Positions 14,348 to 22,209 of a DNA stretch of 45,817 nt are shown one piece after another (within the stretch, counting starts at the first letter, position 1; every line of letters begins with the position of its first letter). The notes beneath the pieces were generated by a model, which made no database searches, had not been told where the DNA came from, and saw nothing but the letters and a program-made list of their open reading frames with translations. The translations under genes were made by a program, and so were the position numbers. Source of the stretch: DASTSN01 sp035760665 (GTDB taxonomy: Bacteria; Bacteroidota; Bacteroidia; Chitinophagales; Chitinophagaceae); NCBI GenBank assembly GCA_035760665.1, contig DASTSN010000116.1, positions 1 to 45,817 of the forward strand. The letters are read 5' to 3'.

Positions 14348-15496
14348 ATGAGCATGTTATTATTCCGGCGAAGCTTACCGGCCTGTTTCTTTTTCTTACT
14401 GGCCTTTACCAACGCAGAAAGCCAAAACCTGACAGGGATCTGGCGTGGCTATTTTATTTCCGATGGCGGTGAGCAATATAAATTTGAGTTACAATTAGAC
14501 CAACATGGTAACAATATTTCCGGTGTATCTTACTCGTACCTGACAACGGTTTTTTACGGGAAAGCCACGCTAACCGGTAGTTTTAATGTTACATCCCAAC
14601 ATGCGCTGGTGCAGGAAATAAAGACAGTGGAAGTGAAAATGGGCCCCGGTTCTGTTGCCTGTATTATGAAATGCAACCTGCAATTTGCCCGCTCAGGCCG
14701 GGAAGAGTTCCTGGAAGGAATGTTCACCAGCCAGTACGAAAACAATTCTTACGGAGCTAAAAAAGGCGACAATTGTGGCAGTGGCAAAGTATACCTGCGT
14801 AAAGTTCCAACTTCGGATTTTTATGTTGAGCCATTTTTGCGTCAAAAATCGCAGCAGGACAACCTGGTCAAGAATAAGGATTCACAACCCAAAAGCAATC
14901 CACCGGTAGTTAAAAAGAATATCACCACCCATAAACCGATTTCCAGTACCCCAGGGAAAACCCCGCCACCGCCTGTCAAAAAATCTACCGTGGTAAAAAA
15001 ACCTGGTGCGACAATTAAACAAAATACAGTACAGAAACGAGATACAGATGCTATTCAAAAAATTGAGGAGCCAGGTATTGCTAAAATAGAACCCCCGAAA
15101 ATTTCAACAATTAAAAAAGAGGAAGTACCCACCCCCTATGTTATCCGGTCGCGTGAAAACAACCTGGTGCAAACCCTGACCGTTACTGTACCTACAGTTA
15201 CAGTACGCATTTATGATAATGGAGAAATTGATGACGACAGCATCTCTGTTTACCTGGATAAAAAGTTGGTGCTTTCACATAAACGATTGTCCACCGCGCC
15301 GCTGACGGTTACCATTCACCTGGACGAAACCGATGCAGTACACGAATTGGTAATGGTGGCTGACAACCTCGGCCGCATCCCACCCAATACATCCCTGATG
15401 ATTGTGGATGCCGGTGATAAACGCTACGAAGTGCGCATAACCTCCACCGAGCAGAAAAATGCGGTGGTCCGCTTTGTTTATCAAAAGCCGGAATAA
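14348..15496 (+). CDS. Secreted protein, paralog 1, with Pro/Lys-rich linker and C-terminal beta module
   Basis: About 382 residues from the ATG at 14348 (14354 is also possible); function unknown. A signal peptide ends near AFTNAESQ. The N-domain (about 27-165) opens NLTGIWRGYFISDGGEQYKF and has conserved cysteines at ACIMKC and NCGSGK, suited to a disulfide. A roughly 95-residue low-complexity linker follows, rich in Pro, Lys, Thr and Ser (TPGKTPPPPVKKSTVVKKPG). The C-domain (about 285-382) reads VRIYDNGEIDDDSISVYLD, RIPPNTSLMIVDAGDKRYEV and NAVVRFVYQKPE. The next gene encodes the same two domains without the linker. The C-module recurs, as I recall, in other Bacteroidota exported proteins, without a described role. 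Confidence 0.75.
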   Translation: MSMLLFRRSLPACFFFLLAFTNAESQNLTGIWRGYFISDGGEQYKFELQLDQHGNNISGVSYSYLTTVFYGKATLTGSFNVTSQHALVQEIKTVEVKMGPGSVACIMKCNLQFARSGREEFLEGMFTSQYENNSYGAKKGDNCGSGKVYLRKVPTSDFYVEPFLRQKSQQDNLVKNKDSQPKSNPPVVKKNITTHKPISSTPGKTPPPPVKKSTVVKKPGATIKQNTVQKRDTDAIQKIEEPGIAKIEPPKISTIKKEEVPTPYVIRSRENNLVQTLTVTVPTVTVRIYDNGEIDDDSISVYLDKKLVLSHKRLSTAPLTVTIHLDETDAVHELVMVADNLGRIPPNTSLMIVDAGDKRYEVRITSTEQKNAVVRFVYQKPE

Positions 15497-15555
15497 ACAC
15501 CGCCTAAATAATTTTTACTGCCTGATTCCAGGAATATTTTATTTTTCTTCGCAAA

Positions 15556-16335
15556 ATGCAGCGGTTTACCTGGATACTATTTTTACTACTGGCATGCCTG
15601 TGCGCAAATGCACAGGATTTGAACGGCACCTGGCGGGGAAAACTTACCCAGGAACCGGGCGGCTGTTTCCCCGTATACTATATTGAAATGCAGCTGAAGA
15701 TCGAAGGCTCAAAAGTGACAGGTTCCACCTATCATTTTTCCGATGTCAGCAATTTTGTAAAAGAAAATTTCGAAGGCGTGTATGACCGCCGCAACAATTC
15801 GCTGTCGATTATCGAAAGTGGGGTTATCACCTTTCATATCCCCCCGGACTGTGTTCCCTGCATAAAAAAATATTCGCTTACGTATAACCGTGATAAAGAT
15901 TCACAAACCCTTCGTGGCGACTGGGGGGGCCGCATGATGAACAGCCAGCAAGCCTGCCCGCCGGGAAAAATCATACTTACAAAAGAAGCCTCCTCCATCT
16001 TTAATGAAATCAGGGTGGACACCGGTATGATACGACTTGATTTTTATGATAACGCCGAAATTGACGGCGACACGATTTCCGTTAATCTCGACAACCAGCC
16101 TGTAGTCAGTCATCAGCGGCTGGCATTGAAACCAATTACGATGACTATTAAAATGGACCTGGTAAAAACTGAACACGAGGTGATTATGATTGCAGAAAAC
16201 GAGGGGGCCATTCCTCCCAACACGGCCTTGTTGATTATCACTGCCGGCGAAAAACGATACAGGCTTTTCCTCAGTTCTGATACCGATCAGAAAAAAGTGC
16301 TGGTCCGTTTTATTTATGAAAAGCCAGTGCCCTAA
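15556..16335 (+). CDS. Secreted protein, paralog 2 of the preceding gene, without linker
   Basis: A 259-residue protein starting at ATG 15556, with a 20-residue signal peptide (WILFLLLACLCANAQ). The N-domain opens DLNGTWRGKLTQEPGG and carries cysteines at CVPCIKKY and ACPPGK, the second and last of which align with those of the upstream paralog. Within a few residues it passes to the shared C-module: IRLDFYDNAEIDGDTISVNL, then AIPPNTALLIITAGEKRYRL and KVLVRFIYEKP. The pair is a tandem duplication diverged to moderate identity, separated by 59 bases. No catalytic motif is visible; a binding or scaffolding role in the envelope is a guess. Confidence 0.78.
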   Translation: MQRFTWILFLLLACLCANAQDLNGTWRGKLTQEPGGCFPVYYIEMQLKIEGSKVTGSTYHFSDVSNFVKENFEGVYDRRNNSLSIIESGVITFHIPPDCVPCIKKYSLTYNRDKDSQTLRGDWGGRMMNSQQACPPGKIILTKEASSIFNEIRVDTGMIRLDFYDNAEIDGDTISVNLDNQPVVSHQRLALKPITMTIKMDLVKTEHEVIMIAENEGAIPPNTALLIITAGEKRYRLFLSSDTDQKKVLVRFIYEKPVP

Positions 16336-16439
16336 GGATGGAAATGAATTCGCCAGGGTTTTTGAGCGTTCCTCTTCATGCGGGTTCACGATTTTGCCGT
16401 TATCTTTACGCTCATCGTACACGAAATATTCATCCCCAA

Positions 16440-17396
16440 ATGAACAACCTGAAAATTGCCACAGCGCAGTTTGAAAACAAGAGTAACGATAAAGCGTATA
16501 ACCTTTCAGTGATTGATAAGCTTTCTGCCCGGGCGGCTGCCGGCGGTGCAAAGGTGATCTGTTTTCACGAGTGTTCGGTAACCGGGTACAGCTTTGCCCG
16601 CCATCTTTCAAAGGAAGAATTACTGTCCGTTGCAGAATTGATTCCAGACGGAGAAAGTATGCAGGCACTGACGGCGATTGCCGCCAGCCACGATATAACC
16701 ATACTGGCAGGCCTGTTTGAAAAAGACCGGGAGAACAATATTTACAAAGCTCAGGTCTGTGTTTCAAAGAACGGACTGGTGGCTAAATTCCGGAAACTGC
16801 ACCCCTTTATCAACCCGCATATTTTACCGGGAAACGAGTATTGCGTTTTTGACCTGCATGGATGGAAATGTGGCATTTTAATTTGTTACGATACCAATAT
16901 TCCAGAAAACGTAAGAGCCACTAACCTGCTGGGTGCTGATATCATTTTCATGCCACATGTTACGATGTGTACACCCTCCCCCAGGCCGGGTGCCGGCTTT
17001 GTAGATCCGGCCCTTTGGAAAAACAGGGAAACAGATCCCACATCGCTGCGGCTCGAATTCGATGGAATGAAAGGCCGGGACTGGTTAATGAAATGGCTGC
17101 CATCGCGGGCATATGATAATGCTGCCTATGTGGTGTTTGCCAACCCGATTGGCCTGGATGATGACCAGCTTAAAAATGGCTGCTCAATGATAATTGACCC
17201 GTTTGGAGATATTCTTGCCGAATGCCGCACCCTGGGCGATGACCTGGTTATTGCTACCTGTGTGGCTGAAAAACTGACCAAAGCCGGCGGTTACCGTTAT
17301 AAAAATGCGAGGAGGCCTGAACTATACAGGGAAATTATTGGTAAACCCCATACACCCGAACAAAAGGTAGTATGGTTACAGGAGGGTGAACAATAA
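16440..17396 (+). CDS. Nitrilase/N-carbamoylase-family amidohydrolase
   Basis: A 318-residue carbon-nitrogen hydrolase. MNNLKIATAQFENK at 16440 is the natural start; a 34-codon upstream extension is open but has no family support. The Glu-Lys-Cys triad can be seen as Glu44 (ICFHECSVTGY), Lys119 (KFRKLHPF) and Cys149 (GILICYDTNIPE). A sizeable insert after MPHVTM (residues about 180-220, with FDGMKGRDWLMKWLPSRAYD) is larger than in many relatives. Such enzymes cleave amides, nitriles or carbamoyl groups; the substrate cannot be told from sequence or neighbours. A TATCTTTA sequence at about 16401 could be its -7 box. Confidence 0.85.
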   Translation: MNNLKIATAQFENKSNDKAYNLSVIDKLSARAAAGGAKVICFHECSVTGYSFARHLSKEELLSVAELIPDGESMQALTAIAASHDITILAGLFEKDRENNIYKAQVCVSKNGLVAKFRKLHPFINPHILPGNEYCVFDLHGWKCGILICYDTNIPENVRATNLLGADIIFMPHVTMCTPSPRPGAGFVDPALWKNRETDPTSLRLEFDGMKGRDWLMKWLPSRAYDNAAYVVFANPIGLDDDQLKNGCSMIIDPFGDILAECRTLGDDLVIATCVAEKLTKAGGYRYKNARRPELYREIIGKPHTPEQKVVWLQEGEQ

Positions 17397-17713
17397 CTGT
17401 AGCCCCCGGGCAGGTTTGTTACCCTGGAACATGCAACCGGTAAAAATGATTCATTTCCAGCACAATTAGAGATGCCTGGCTAACGGCTGTTATCACACAA
17501 AACGTTAAAGCCTGCAACCGTTGTTACTGTTTTCGCATACCCCATTTGGTTATATCGGTGTTTACCTGTAATTTTGCACCGCAATTCAGAACCGAAGCTT
17601 CAGTTACGTACCCGGTACTCCACTCGAAAGAGCTTCTGACACTTGCCATCATTGCTTCCATATCTGTAACGTGTTTGCCATTGATTAAATTTTTATTAAT
17701 CAAACCTTAGATT
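17397..17713 (+). other. 317-bp stretch without a gene: promoter and leader of the small gene at 17714
   Basis: No convincing reading frame is present. The first part (17397-17544) shows no recognisable element, and no clear terminator for the hydrolase gene. The promoter is at 17545-17576, which leaves a transcribed leader of about 130-135 nt. The leader ends in a perfect 8-bp hairpin (17681-17688 with 17696-17703, 7-nt loop) whose base is 10 nt before the ATG, and also contains pairing segments near 17594 and 17631. A regulatory leader is possible. Confidence 0.55.
17545..17576 (+). promoter_or_regulatory. Promoter of the 66-codon gene
   Basis: TTTG (17545-17548), 20 bases, then TAATTTTG (17569-17576): a full match to the Bacteroidota consensus, 137 bases before the ATG. 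Confidence 0.7.
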
Positions 17714-17914
17714 ATGAACACAGACACTATGAGCAAAGTAGTCCGTTTAGACGAACAAGAGTTACAAAAGCTGACACAGGAAGTAAAAGAAACCCTTGCA
17801 AACAGTACAGAATACCTGAAAAAAAATACAGGCAATTTTACTGTCATTGACATGTGGAATTGTCAGCGCCGTGTGCGGTCAGCCTCTTCCAGGATCCGCA
17901 GATGGAACAGCTAA
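17714..17914 (+). CDS. Small basic protein, hypothetical
   Basis: A 66-residue protein; ATG at 17714, with a second in-frame ATG at 17729 (MSKVVRL). The first half is an amphipathic, acidic helix (DEQELQKLTQEVKETL). The second half has FTVIDMWNCQRRVRSASSR and ends RRWNS; aromatic plus arginine-rich endings of the type WNxQRR are found in other small Bacteroidota proteins I recall, without known function. Support that it is real: consensus promoter, long leader, terminator 30 bases after the stop, and a composition unlike a random frame. Nothing about the mechanism can be claimed; the basic tail could bind nucleic acid. Confidence 0.7.
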   Translation: MNTDTMSKVVRLDEQELQKLTQEVKETLANSTEYLKKNTGNFTVIDMWNCQRRVRSASSRIRRWNS

Positions 17915-17943
17915 TACAGCATTGTTCGAACAGTAGGTTACGT

Positions 17944-17974
17944 AAAAGGCTCCCCGTGAAGGGAGCCTTTTTTT
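17944..17974. terminator. Terminator between convergent genes
   Basis: An 11-bp perfect inverted repeat (17944-17954 with 17961-17971) with a 6-nt loop and a T run to 17974 on the plus strand. The A run at the left arm gives a weaker T tract for the minus-strand gene ending at 18000. Confidence 0.88.
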
Positions 17975-17999
17975 GATGATACAAAATCCGCGAACGCAT

Positions 18000-18602
18000 T
18001 TATTTCAGTTCCCTGATATTGATATTCTTCCAGCGTACTTTAATGCCGCCACCGTCATGGATTTGCAGGGCTATAAAACCATGCCCCTGTCCTATTTTTT
18101 CATCTTTCAGGTGCACCATCTTGTGCCCGTTGAGCCAGGTAGTCACTTCATCGCCCACTACTTTTATTTTATAGGTATTCCATTCACCTTGCTTCAGGTA
18201 ATTTTCATCTTCGGCTTTGGGCAATACCAGCCAGCCACGTCCGTACGATTCATAAATACCGCCGGTATGCTGTCCTGCCGGCGCCACTTCGGCCTGCCAG
18301 CCATTGATTTTTACCCCCTCGGGAATGGAAGAACGGAAGAATACGCCGCTGTTACCATTGGCCTCCTGTTTAAACTGCAGGGTAAGAATAAAATTTTTAT
18401 ACTCCTTTTCCGTTGACAGGTAGCCATATTGTTTATCGGGTCCGCTTTCGCAAACCAGTTCCCCGTTGTTTACATACCATTTTTCTGTGCCATGAATATT
18501 CCAGCCCGTTAGATCTTTGCCGTTAAATAAAGACGTTTTCTTTTGTGCCTGTACCTGCAGGAAAGAAATCCCGGCCAGCAATACGTACAACCATTTTTTC
18601 AT
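18000..18602 (-). CDS. DUF1080 (3-keto-disaccharide hydrolase-type) secreted protein
   Basis: A 200-residue protein from the ATG at 18602 (a TTG two codons earlier is open but unneeded). The signal peptide is MKKWLYVLLAGISFLQVQAQ. The rest is one concanavalin-like jelly-roll domain of the DUF1080 family: TSLFNGKDLTGWNIHGTEKW near the N-terminus is the family hallmark, followed by FILTLQFKQEANGNSGVFFR, GGIYESYGRGWL, WNTYKIKVVGDEVTTWLNGH and a C-terminal KVRWKNINIREL. Members are linked to hydrolysis of 3-keto-glycosides and are expanded in Bacteroidota. The natural substrate here is unknown. There are no sugar-uptake genes beside it. Confidence 0.9.
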   Translation of the reverse strand: MKKWLYVLLAGISFLQVQAQKKTSLFNGKDLTGWNIHGTEKWYVNNGELVCESGPDKQYGYLSTEKEYKNFILTLQFKQEANGNSGVFFRSSIPEGVKINGWQAEVAPAGQHTGGIYESYGRGWLVLPKAEDENYLKQGEWNTYKIKVVGDEVTTWLNGHKMVHLKDEKIGQGHGFIALQIHDGGGIKVRWKNINIRELK

Positions 18603-18666
18603 TTGCAATTCGTTTTAACAGTGATCCGGTAAAGATCGTCAATTTTAGTTATCAAATACCGGCCTA

Positions 18667-20106
18667 TCAGCACTCGGGCAAACTGAGTGGTATATTCACG
18701 GCCAGTCCGCCTTCAGCGGTTTCTTTGTATTTATAATTCATGTCTTTGGCAGTATCCCACATGGTACGAATGACAGCATCCAATGAAACCTTGGCAAAAT
18801 CCGGCGTGCTTTGCAAGGCAAGCTGAGAAGCGGTAATAGCTTTTATAGCTCCCATGGTATTGCGTTCTATACAGGGCACCTGCACCAACCCCGCGATGGG
18901 ATCACAAGTCAGCCCGAGATGATGTTCCATCGCAATTTCGGCTGCCATAAGTACCTGCCGTTGTGTACCGCCCATTCCTTCTGCCAGCGCAGCGGCCGCC
19001 ATTGCCGATGATACGCCGATTTCTGCCTGGCAGCCTCCCATGGCTGCAGAGATAGTTGCGCCTTTTTTAAATAGGCTGCCAATCTCTGACGCTGTCAGCA
19101 GGAACTGTATAATTTTATCCTCCATGGTATCGGTTGCCGGTTGAAGACAAAAAGCAATATAGTATTGCAACACGGCAGGTATTACACCGGCTGCACCGTT
19201 CGTGGGTGCCGTAACCACCCTGCCAAACGAGGCATTTTCTTCATTGACTGCCAGCGCAAAGCAACTTACCCAGTCAAGAATGTATTTAAAATCATTCCCG
19301 CCGGCTCTTACCGCCTGCAACCAGGAATCGTAATCGGTATAAAAGCGGTCGTGCAATAGTTTTTTATTCAAATCAGCTGCCCGTCGTTTTACATGTAAGC
19401 CTCCAGGCAACATCCCCTTTGCATGACAACCGCGGTAAATGCAGTCCCGCATTACCTGCCAGATAGTTAAAAGTTTTTGCCGGGTTTCCTCTTCGGCACG
19501 CCAGGCGTTTTCATTTTCCCACACCACTTCATGTATCGCCAGGCCGGTTTTTCGGCACCAGTGCAAAAGGTCCTGGGCAGTATTCACGGGAAAAGGCAAT
19601 TCTACTGTTTCCCGCTCATGTTGCTGATCACCTTCTTTCACCACAAAGCCTCCGCCGATAGAATAATAGGTTTCAGCAAATGTTTCGCCATTATCCAACT
19701 CAACAAGAAAACTAAGCGCATTCGGATGGTACGGCAGGGTTTCGGTAAATAAAAAATCAATATCCTCGCGGGGATCAAATTGAATCTCGTGCAGGCCTTT
19801 CAGCACGATTCTTTTCATGGAGTGAATATCGCTGATACGGGCATCAATACCGGCCACCTCAAAGGTCACCGGATCTTCCCCGCACAAGCCAAGCAAAACA
19901 GCCACATCGGTACCGTGCCCTTTGCCGGTTTTGGCAAGGGAGCCGTATAACAGCACTTTTAAGGAAGAAACCTTCTTCAGCCGGTTGGTAGTGTCCAACG
20001 ATTGCAGAAAGCGTTCCGCGGCCCGCCAGGGGCCCAATGTATGGGAACTGGAGGGGCCAATACCTATTTTAAAAATGTCAAATACGGAAATAGCTTCGTG
20101 TGACAA
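18667..20106 (-). CDS. sdaA: L-serine ammonia-lyase (single-chain, iron-sulfur)
   Basis: A 479-residue iron-sulfur serine dehydratase converting L-serine to pyruvate and ammonia. The N-terminal domain starts SVFDIFKIGIGPSSSHTLGP; the C-terminal catalytic domain has AVNEENASFGRVVTAPTNGA and the cysteines Cys359 (GGCQAEIG), Cys401 (LTCDPIAG) and Cys412 (VPCIERN). Their 42- and 11-residue spacing equals that of the cluster ligands in the Legionella enzyme. The final residue of the protein is Cys479, matching the tail-in-mouth fourth ligand described there. The start codon is TTG at 20106: no in-frame ATG precedes it, and a -7 box lies 17 bases upstream. Neighbours on this strand (FKBP, membrane protein) are not functionally related in any obvious way. 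Confidence 0.95.
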   Translation of the reverse strand: MSHEAISVFDIFKIGIGPSSSHTLGPWRAAERFLQSLDTTNRLKKVSSLKVLLYGSLAKTGKGHGTDVAVLLGLCGEDPVTFEVAGIDARISDIHSMKRIVLKGLHEIQFDPREDIDFLFTETLPYHPNALSFLVELDNGETFAETYYSIGGGFVVKEGDQQHERETVELPFPVNTAQDLLHWCRKTGLAIHEVVWENENAWRAEEETRQKLLTIWQVMRDCIYRGCHAKGMLPGGLHVKRRAADLNKKLLHDRFYTDYDSWLQAVRAGGNDFKYILDWVSCFALAVNEENASFGRVVTAPTNGAAGVIPAVLQYYIAFCLQPATDTMEDKIIQFLLTASEIGSLFKKGATISAAMGGCQAEIGVSSAMAAAALAEGMGGTQRQVLMAAEIAMEHHLGLTCDPIAGLVQVPCIERNTMGAIKAITASQLALQSTPDFAKVSLDAVIRTMWDTAKDMNYKYKETAEGGLAVNIPLSLPEC

Positions 20107-20122
20107 GCAACAACTGTTTTGA

Positions 20123-20130
20123 CAAAAGTA
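20123..20130 (-). promoter_or_regulatory. Putative sdaA promoter -7 box
   Basis: The minus strand reads TACTTTTG, 16 bases before the TTG start codon. A transcript starting about 6 bases beyond it would have a leader near 10 nt, which supports the TTG as the true start. Confidence 0.45.
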
Positions 20131-20147
20131 AACAGAAACAACTATGT

Positions 20148-20648
20148 TTACTGCACATCCACCAGGTTCACATCAAATATCAGCATCGAATTTGGCGGGA
20201 TGGTACCTACTTGCTGATTACCATATCCCAGTGCCGGCGGAATATAGAGTGTCATACTGCCGCCTTTTTTTAAATAAGGCAGGCCATTTATCCATCCGCG
20301 AATCACCTGTGAAAGATTGAAGGATACCGGGCTGCTGGCCTGGTCAAAAATGTTGCCGTTCGTCAGCTTGCCGGTATAACGCACAGTAATAACCGAACAG
20401 ACTGTAGGCTTGACGCCAGTGCCGGAATCGGTAATCTTGTAATACAAACCGCTGCAATGCTTAACGGCACCCGTGATATTATTCGACGTCAGGTAGTTTT
20501 CTACATCGGTGATTTCTGAAGCAGAAGCTTTCAGGGCACAGGAATCATAGGTGTTGGGATCACATTGATAAGCTGGCGTGTCATTGCCTTTCAAACAGGA
20601 CTGTGCCACGATAACAGCAACCAAACTTACGAGGAGGATTTTTTTCAT
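20148..20648 (-). CDS. FKBP-type peptidyl-prolyl isomerase, lipoprotein
   Basis: A 166-residue protein from the ATG at 20648 (MKKILLVSLVAVIVAQSC); a 15-codon upstream extension has no signal character. The Cys of VAQSC is a likely lipidation site, so the protein should sit at a membrane face. The C-terminal two-thirds are an FKBP domain: ITVRYTGKLTNGNIFDQ, VIRGWINGLPYLKKGGSMTL, YIPPALGYGNQQ and PPNSMLIFDVNLVDV. These match the conserved core, although the usual GWxEGL helix is altered to GWINGL. The role is proline isomerisation and chaperoning of exported proteins. The N-terminal region (about 22-60) is acidic and holds three cysteines. Confidence 0.93.
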   Translation of the reverse strand: MKKILLVSLVAVIVAQSCLKGNDTPAYQCDPNTYDSCALKASASEITDVENYLTSNNITGAVKHCSGLYYKITDSGTGVKPTVCSVITVRYTGKLTNGNIFDQASSPVSFNLSQVIRGWINGLPYLKKGGSMTLYIPPALGYGNQQVGTIPPNSMLIFDVNLVDVQ

Positions 20649-20725
20649 TCTTAAATTATTAATGGTAAAACGAAATTTAGGAGAATTGACCATCGCTTTT
20701 TAACAACCGTTGCATGAACAACCTG

Positions 20726-21040
20726 CTATTGCTTGTTTTTTTTCGCTAACAATTCCTGGTAATACTGTTCATTTATTTCCCAGCGGTGGCGAACTGTAAA
20801 CACGGAGACAAAAACGATTATACCAATTACGGCGATGAGTAATACAAGAATTAATGAAGGGTCGGCATTGAAAACCATGGCCGCCTGCTTATCCCAGCCG
20901 GAAAAAACGTTAATAAATGTGGCGACTCCGATAGATACGCCCAATGGCAGTCCATACTGGAGATATTTTACAAACTTCTTTTGCTTTAGCCGGTTTTCTT
21001 CCCAATATACCAGGAAAGCCTCCTCTTTTTCATTCAACAT
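20726..21040 (-). CDS. Small two-pass membrane protein, hypothetical
   Basis: A 104-residue protein with two hydrophobic segments: about 30-48 (GLPLGVSIGVATFINVFSG) and about 61-82 (SLILVLLIAVIGIIVFVSVF). The N-terminal part is charged (EKEEAFLVYWEENRLKQKKF) and the C-terminus is a hydrophilic helix (HRWEINEQYYQELLAKK). I do not recognise a family. A TACTTTTG box ends only four bases before the ATG, so the message may be nearly leaderless. The FKBP gene follows after 77 bases on the same strand. Confidence 0.7.
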   Translation of the reverse strand: MLNEKEEAFLVYWEENRLKQKKFVKYLQYGLPLGVSIGVATFINVFSGWDKQAAMVFNADPSLILVLLIAVIGIIVFVSVFTVRHRWEINEQYYQELLAKKNKQ

Positions 21041-21044
21041 GCTG

Positions 21045-21052
21045 CAAAAGTA
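21045..21052 (-). promoter_or_regulatory. Putative -7 box abutting the start codon at 21040
   Basis: The minus strand reads TACTTTTG followed by CAGC and the ATG. If used, transcription would begin at or within a few bases of the start codon, giving a leaderless or near-leaderless mRNA. Confidence 0.4.
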
Positions 21053-21067
21053 AGTTTTACCAGACAG

Positions 21068-21099
21068 TTTGCATAAGCATTACAAAATGAGTATCTTGT
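21068..21099 (+). promoter_or_regulatory. Candidate promoter for the HU-CCDC81 gene
   Basis: TTTG (21068-21071), 20 bases, then TATCTTGT (21092-21099), which departs from TAnnTTTG in its last two positions. It is followed 23 bases later by the TTG start codon. Confidence 0.4.
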
Positions 21100-21122
21100 G
21101 TAACTGTTAAAATCCAACTGCT

Positions 21123-22070
21123 TTGAAATTAGCTCCATTACTGGTTGACTACCTATATCAACACAAAAGACTGGCCTTGCCCGCCGTTGGCACGTTCCTG
21201 CTGGACCCTGCTGCATACATCGATCCCGATTACAAGACAAAACCGGGCATTACAGCTCCGGAAGGTATACGATTTGAGTATGATCCCGCAACCAGGGAGG
21301 ATGCCGACCTGGTAAGTTTCATTTCCGCACAAACAGGCAAAATGAAAACGCTTGCTCAGGCAGATTTATCCTCGTATATGGAGCTGATGCAGCAATTCCT
21401 GAATATCGGAAAGTCCTACCAGCTTGAGGGCATTGGTACGCTGATTAAAAACCAATCGGGGCAAATTGATTTTATCAGTGGCGAATTGCTAAACGAAAAA
21501 CGAAAAGAAACAGGAATCAAGGAACCTGTTACCACCTCTCCAACAGAAGAATCATTTACAGGCTATAAAGAACTACTGACGAAACACGAAAAACCGGGCG
21601 TTACGCTAAAAAAAATTGTTATAGCGCTGCTGCTTTTTGGCGGCATCGGTTTTGCTATCTGGGGTGGGTACGCATTATATAAAAAAAATAAGGGACAAAC
21701 CGAAACCACGCAAACCCAGCCTGAACAGGAAGAAACCAGGCCGGTGACAGACAGTACTTACCTGCAAAAAAAATTACCAGACAGTGCTGCCAACAACACG
21801 CAAGAGAACGTACATAATCAGCCACAGCCAAACAACAGCCTAAAGTTTGTATTTGAAACCACGCAAAATAAAAACCGCGCCATCAGGCGGTACGAATATT
21901 TAAAAACGATCAATCCTCGTATACAACTGGAAACAACCGATTCGGTTACTTTTACTATAACTGTTCGCATGACCGTGCCTGTGGCCGATACCTCTCATGT
22001 CAAAGACTCGCTCAATGCCTGGTATTATGGTAAAAACAAAAGCCAGTGGCAGGTTAGCATCGTGCCATAA
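21123..22070 (+). CDS. HU-CCDC81-type domain protein with one membrane segment
   Basis: A 315-residue protein. The N-terminal 130 residues resemble the duplicated HU-like (CCDC81-type) domains of Bacteroidota envelope proteins: LAPLLVDYLYQHKRLALPAVGTFLLDP, then a second copy around ADLSSYMELMQQFLNIGKSYQLEGIGTLIKNQSG. One transmembrane helix follows (about 165-187, IVIALLLFGGIGFAIWGGYAL). The remainder is Gln/Thr-rich and then a C-terminal alpha-beta region (FVFETTQNKNRAIRRYEYLK, VTFTITVRMTVPVADTS) where many relatives carry a SPOR peptidoglycan-binding domain, though I cannot confirm SPOR here. The start is TTG at 21123: the upstream in-frame ATG at 21087 meets a stop before it. A role linking envelope and chromosome or cell division is speculative. 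Confidence 0.72.
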   Translation: MKLAPLLVDYLYQHKRLALPAVGTFLLDPAAYIDPDYKTKPGITAPEGIRFEYDPATREDADLVSFISAQTGKMKTLAQADLSSYMELMQQFLNIGKSYQLEGIGTLIKNQSGQIDFISGELLNEKRKETGIKEPVTTSPTEESFTGYKELLTKHEKPGVTLKKIVIALLLFGGIGFAIWGGYALYKKNKGQTETTQTQPEQEETRPVTDSTYLQKKLPDSAANNTQENVHNQPQPNNSLKFVFETTQNKNRAIRRYEYLKTINPRIQLETTDSVTFTITVRMTVPVADTSHVKDSLNAWYYGKNKSQWQVSIVP

Positions 22071-22178
22071 ACAACGCTAACACACGGCATATACCGTTGT
22101 TTTCAAACCGATGGATGCAAAACAATGCACGCAAAATTTTTCCTAGTATTTTTTGGGGATTCACCGCTAAACAGGCAT

Positions 22179-22203
22179 AAAAAAAACCGCCTTTTCAGGG
22201 CGG
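22179..22203 (-). terminator. Terminator downstream of the tRNA-Cys pair
   Basis: A CCGCC/GGCGG stem (22187-22191 with 22199-22203) followed on the minus strand by an eight-T run. It lies 7 bases past the second-transcribed tRNA gene. Confidence 0.7.
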
Positions 22204-22209
22204 CATTTG

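Noticed and set aside
15901..16767. 288-codon minus-strand open frame
   Set aside because: It lies across the paralog-2 and nitrilase genes on the opposite strand. Its translation is rich in Arg, Pro, His and Cys with no domain pattern; the plus-strand genes have clear families.
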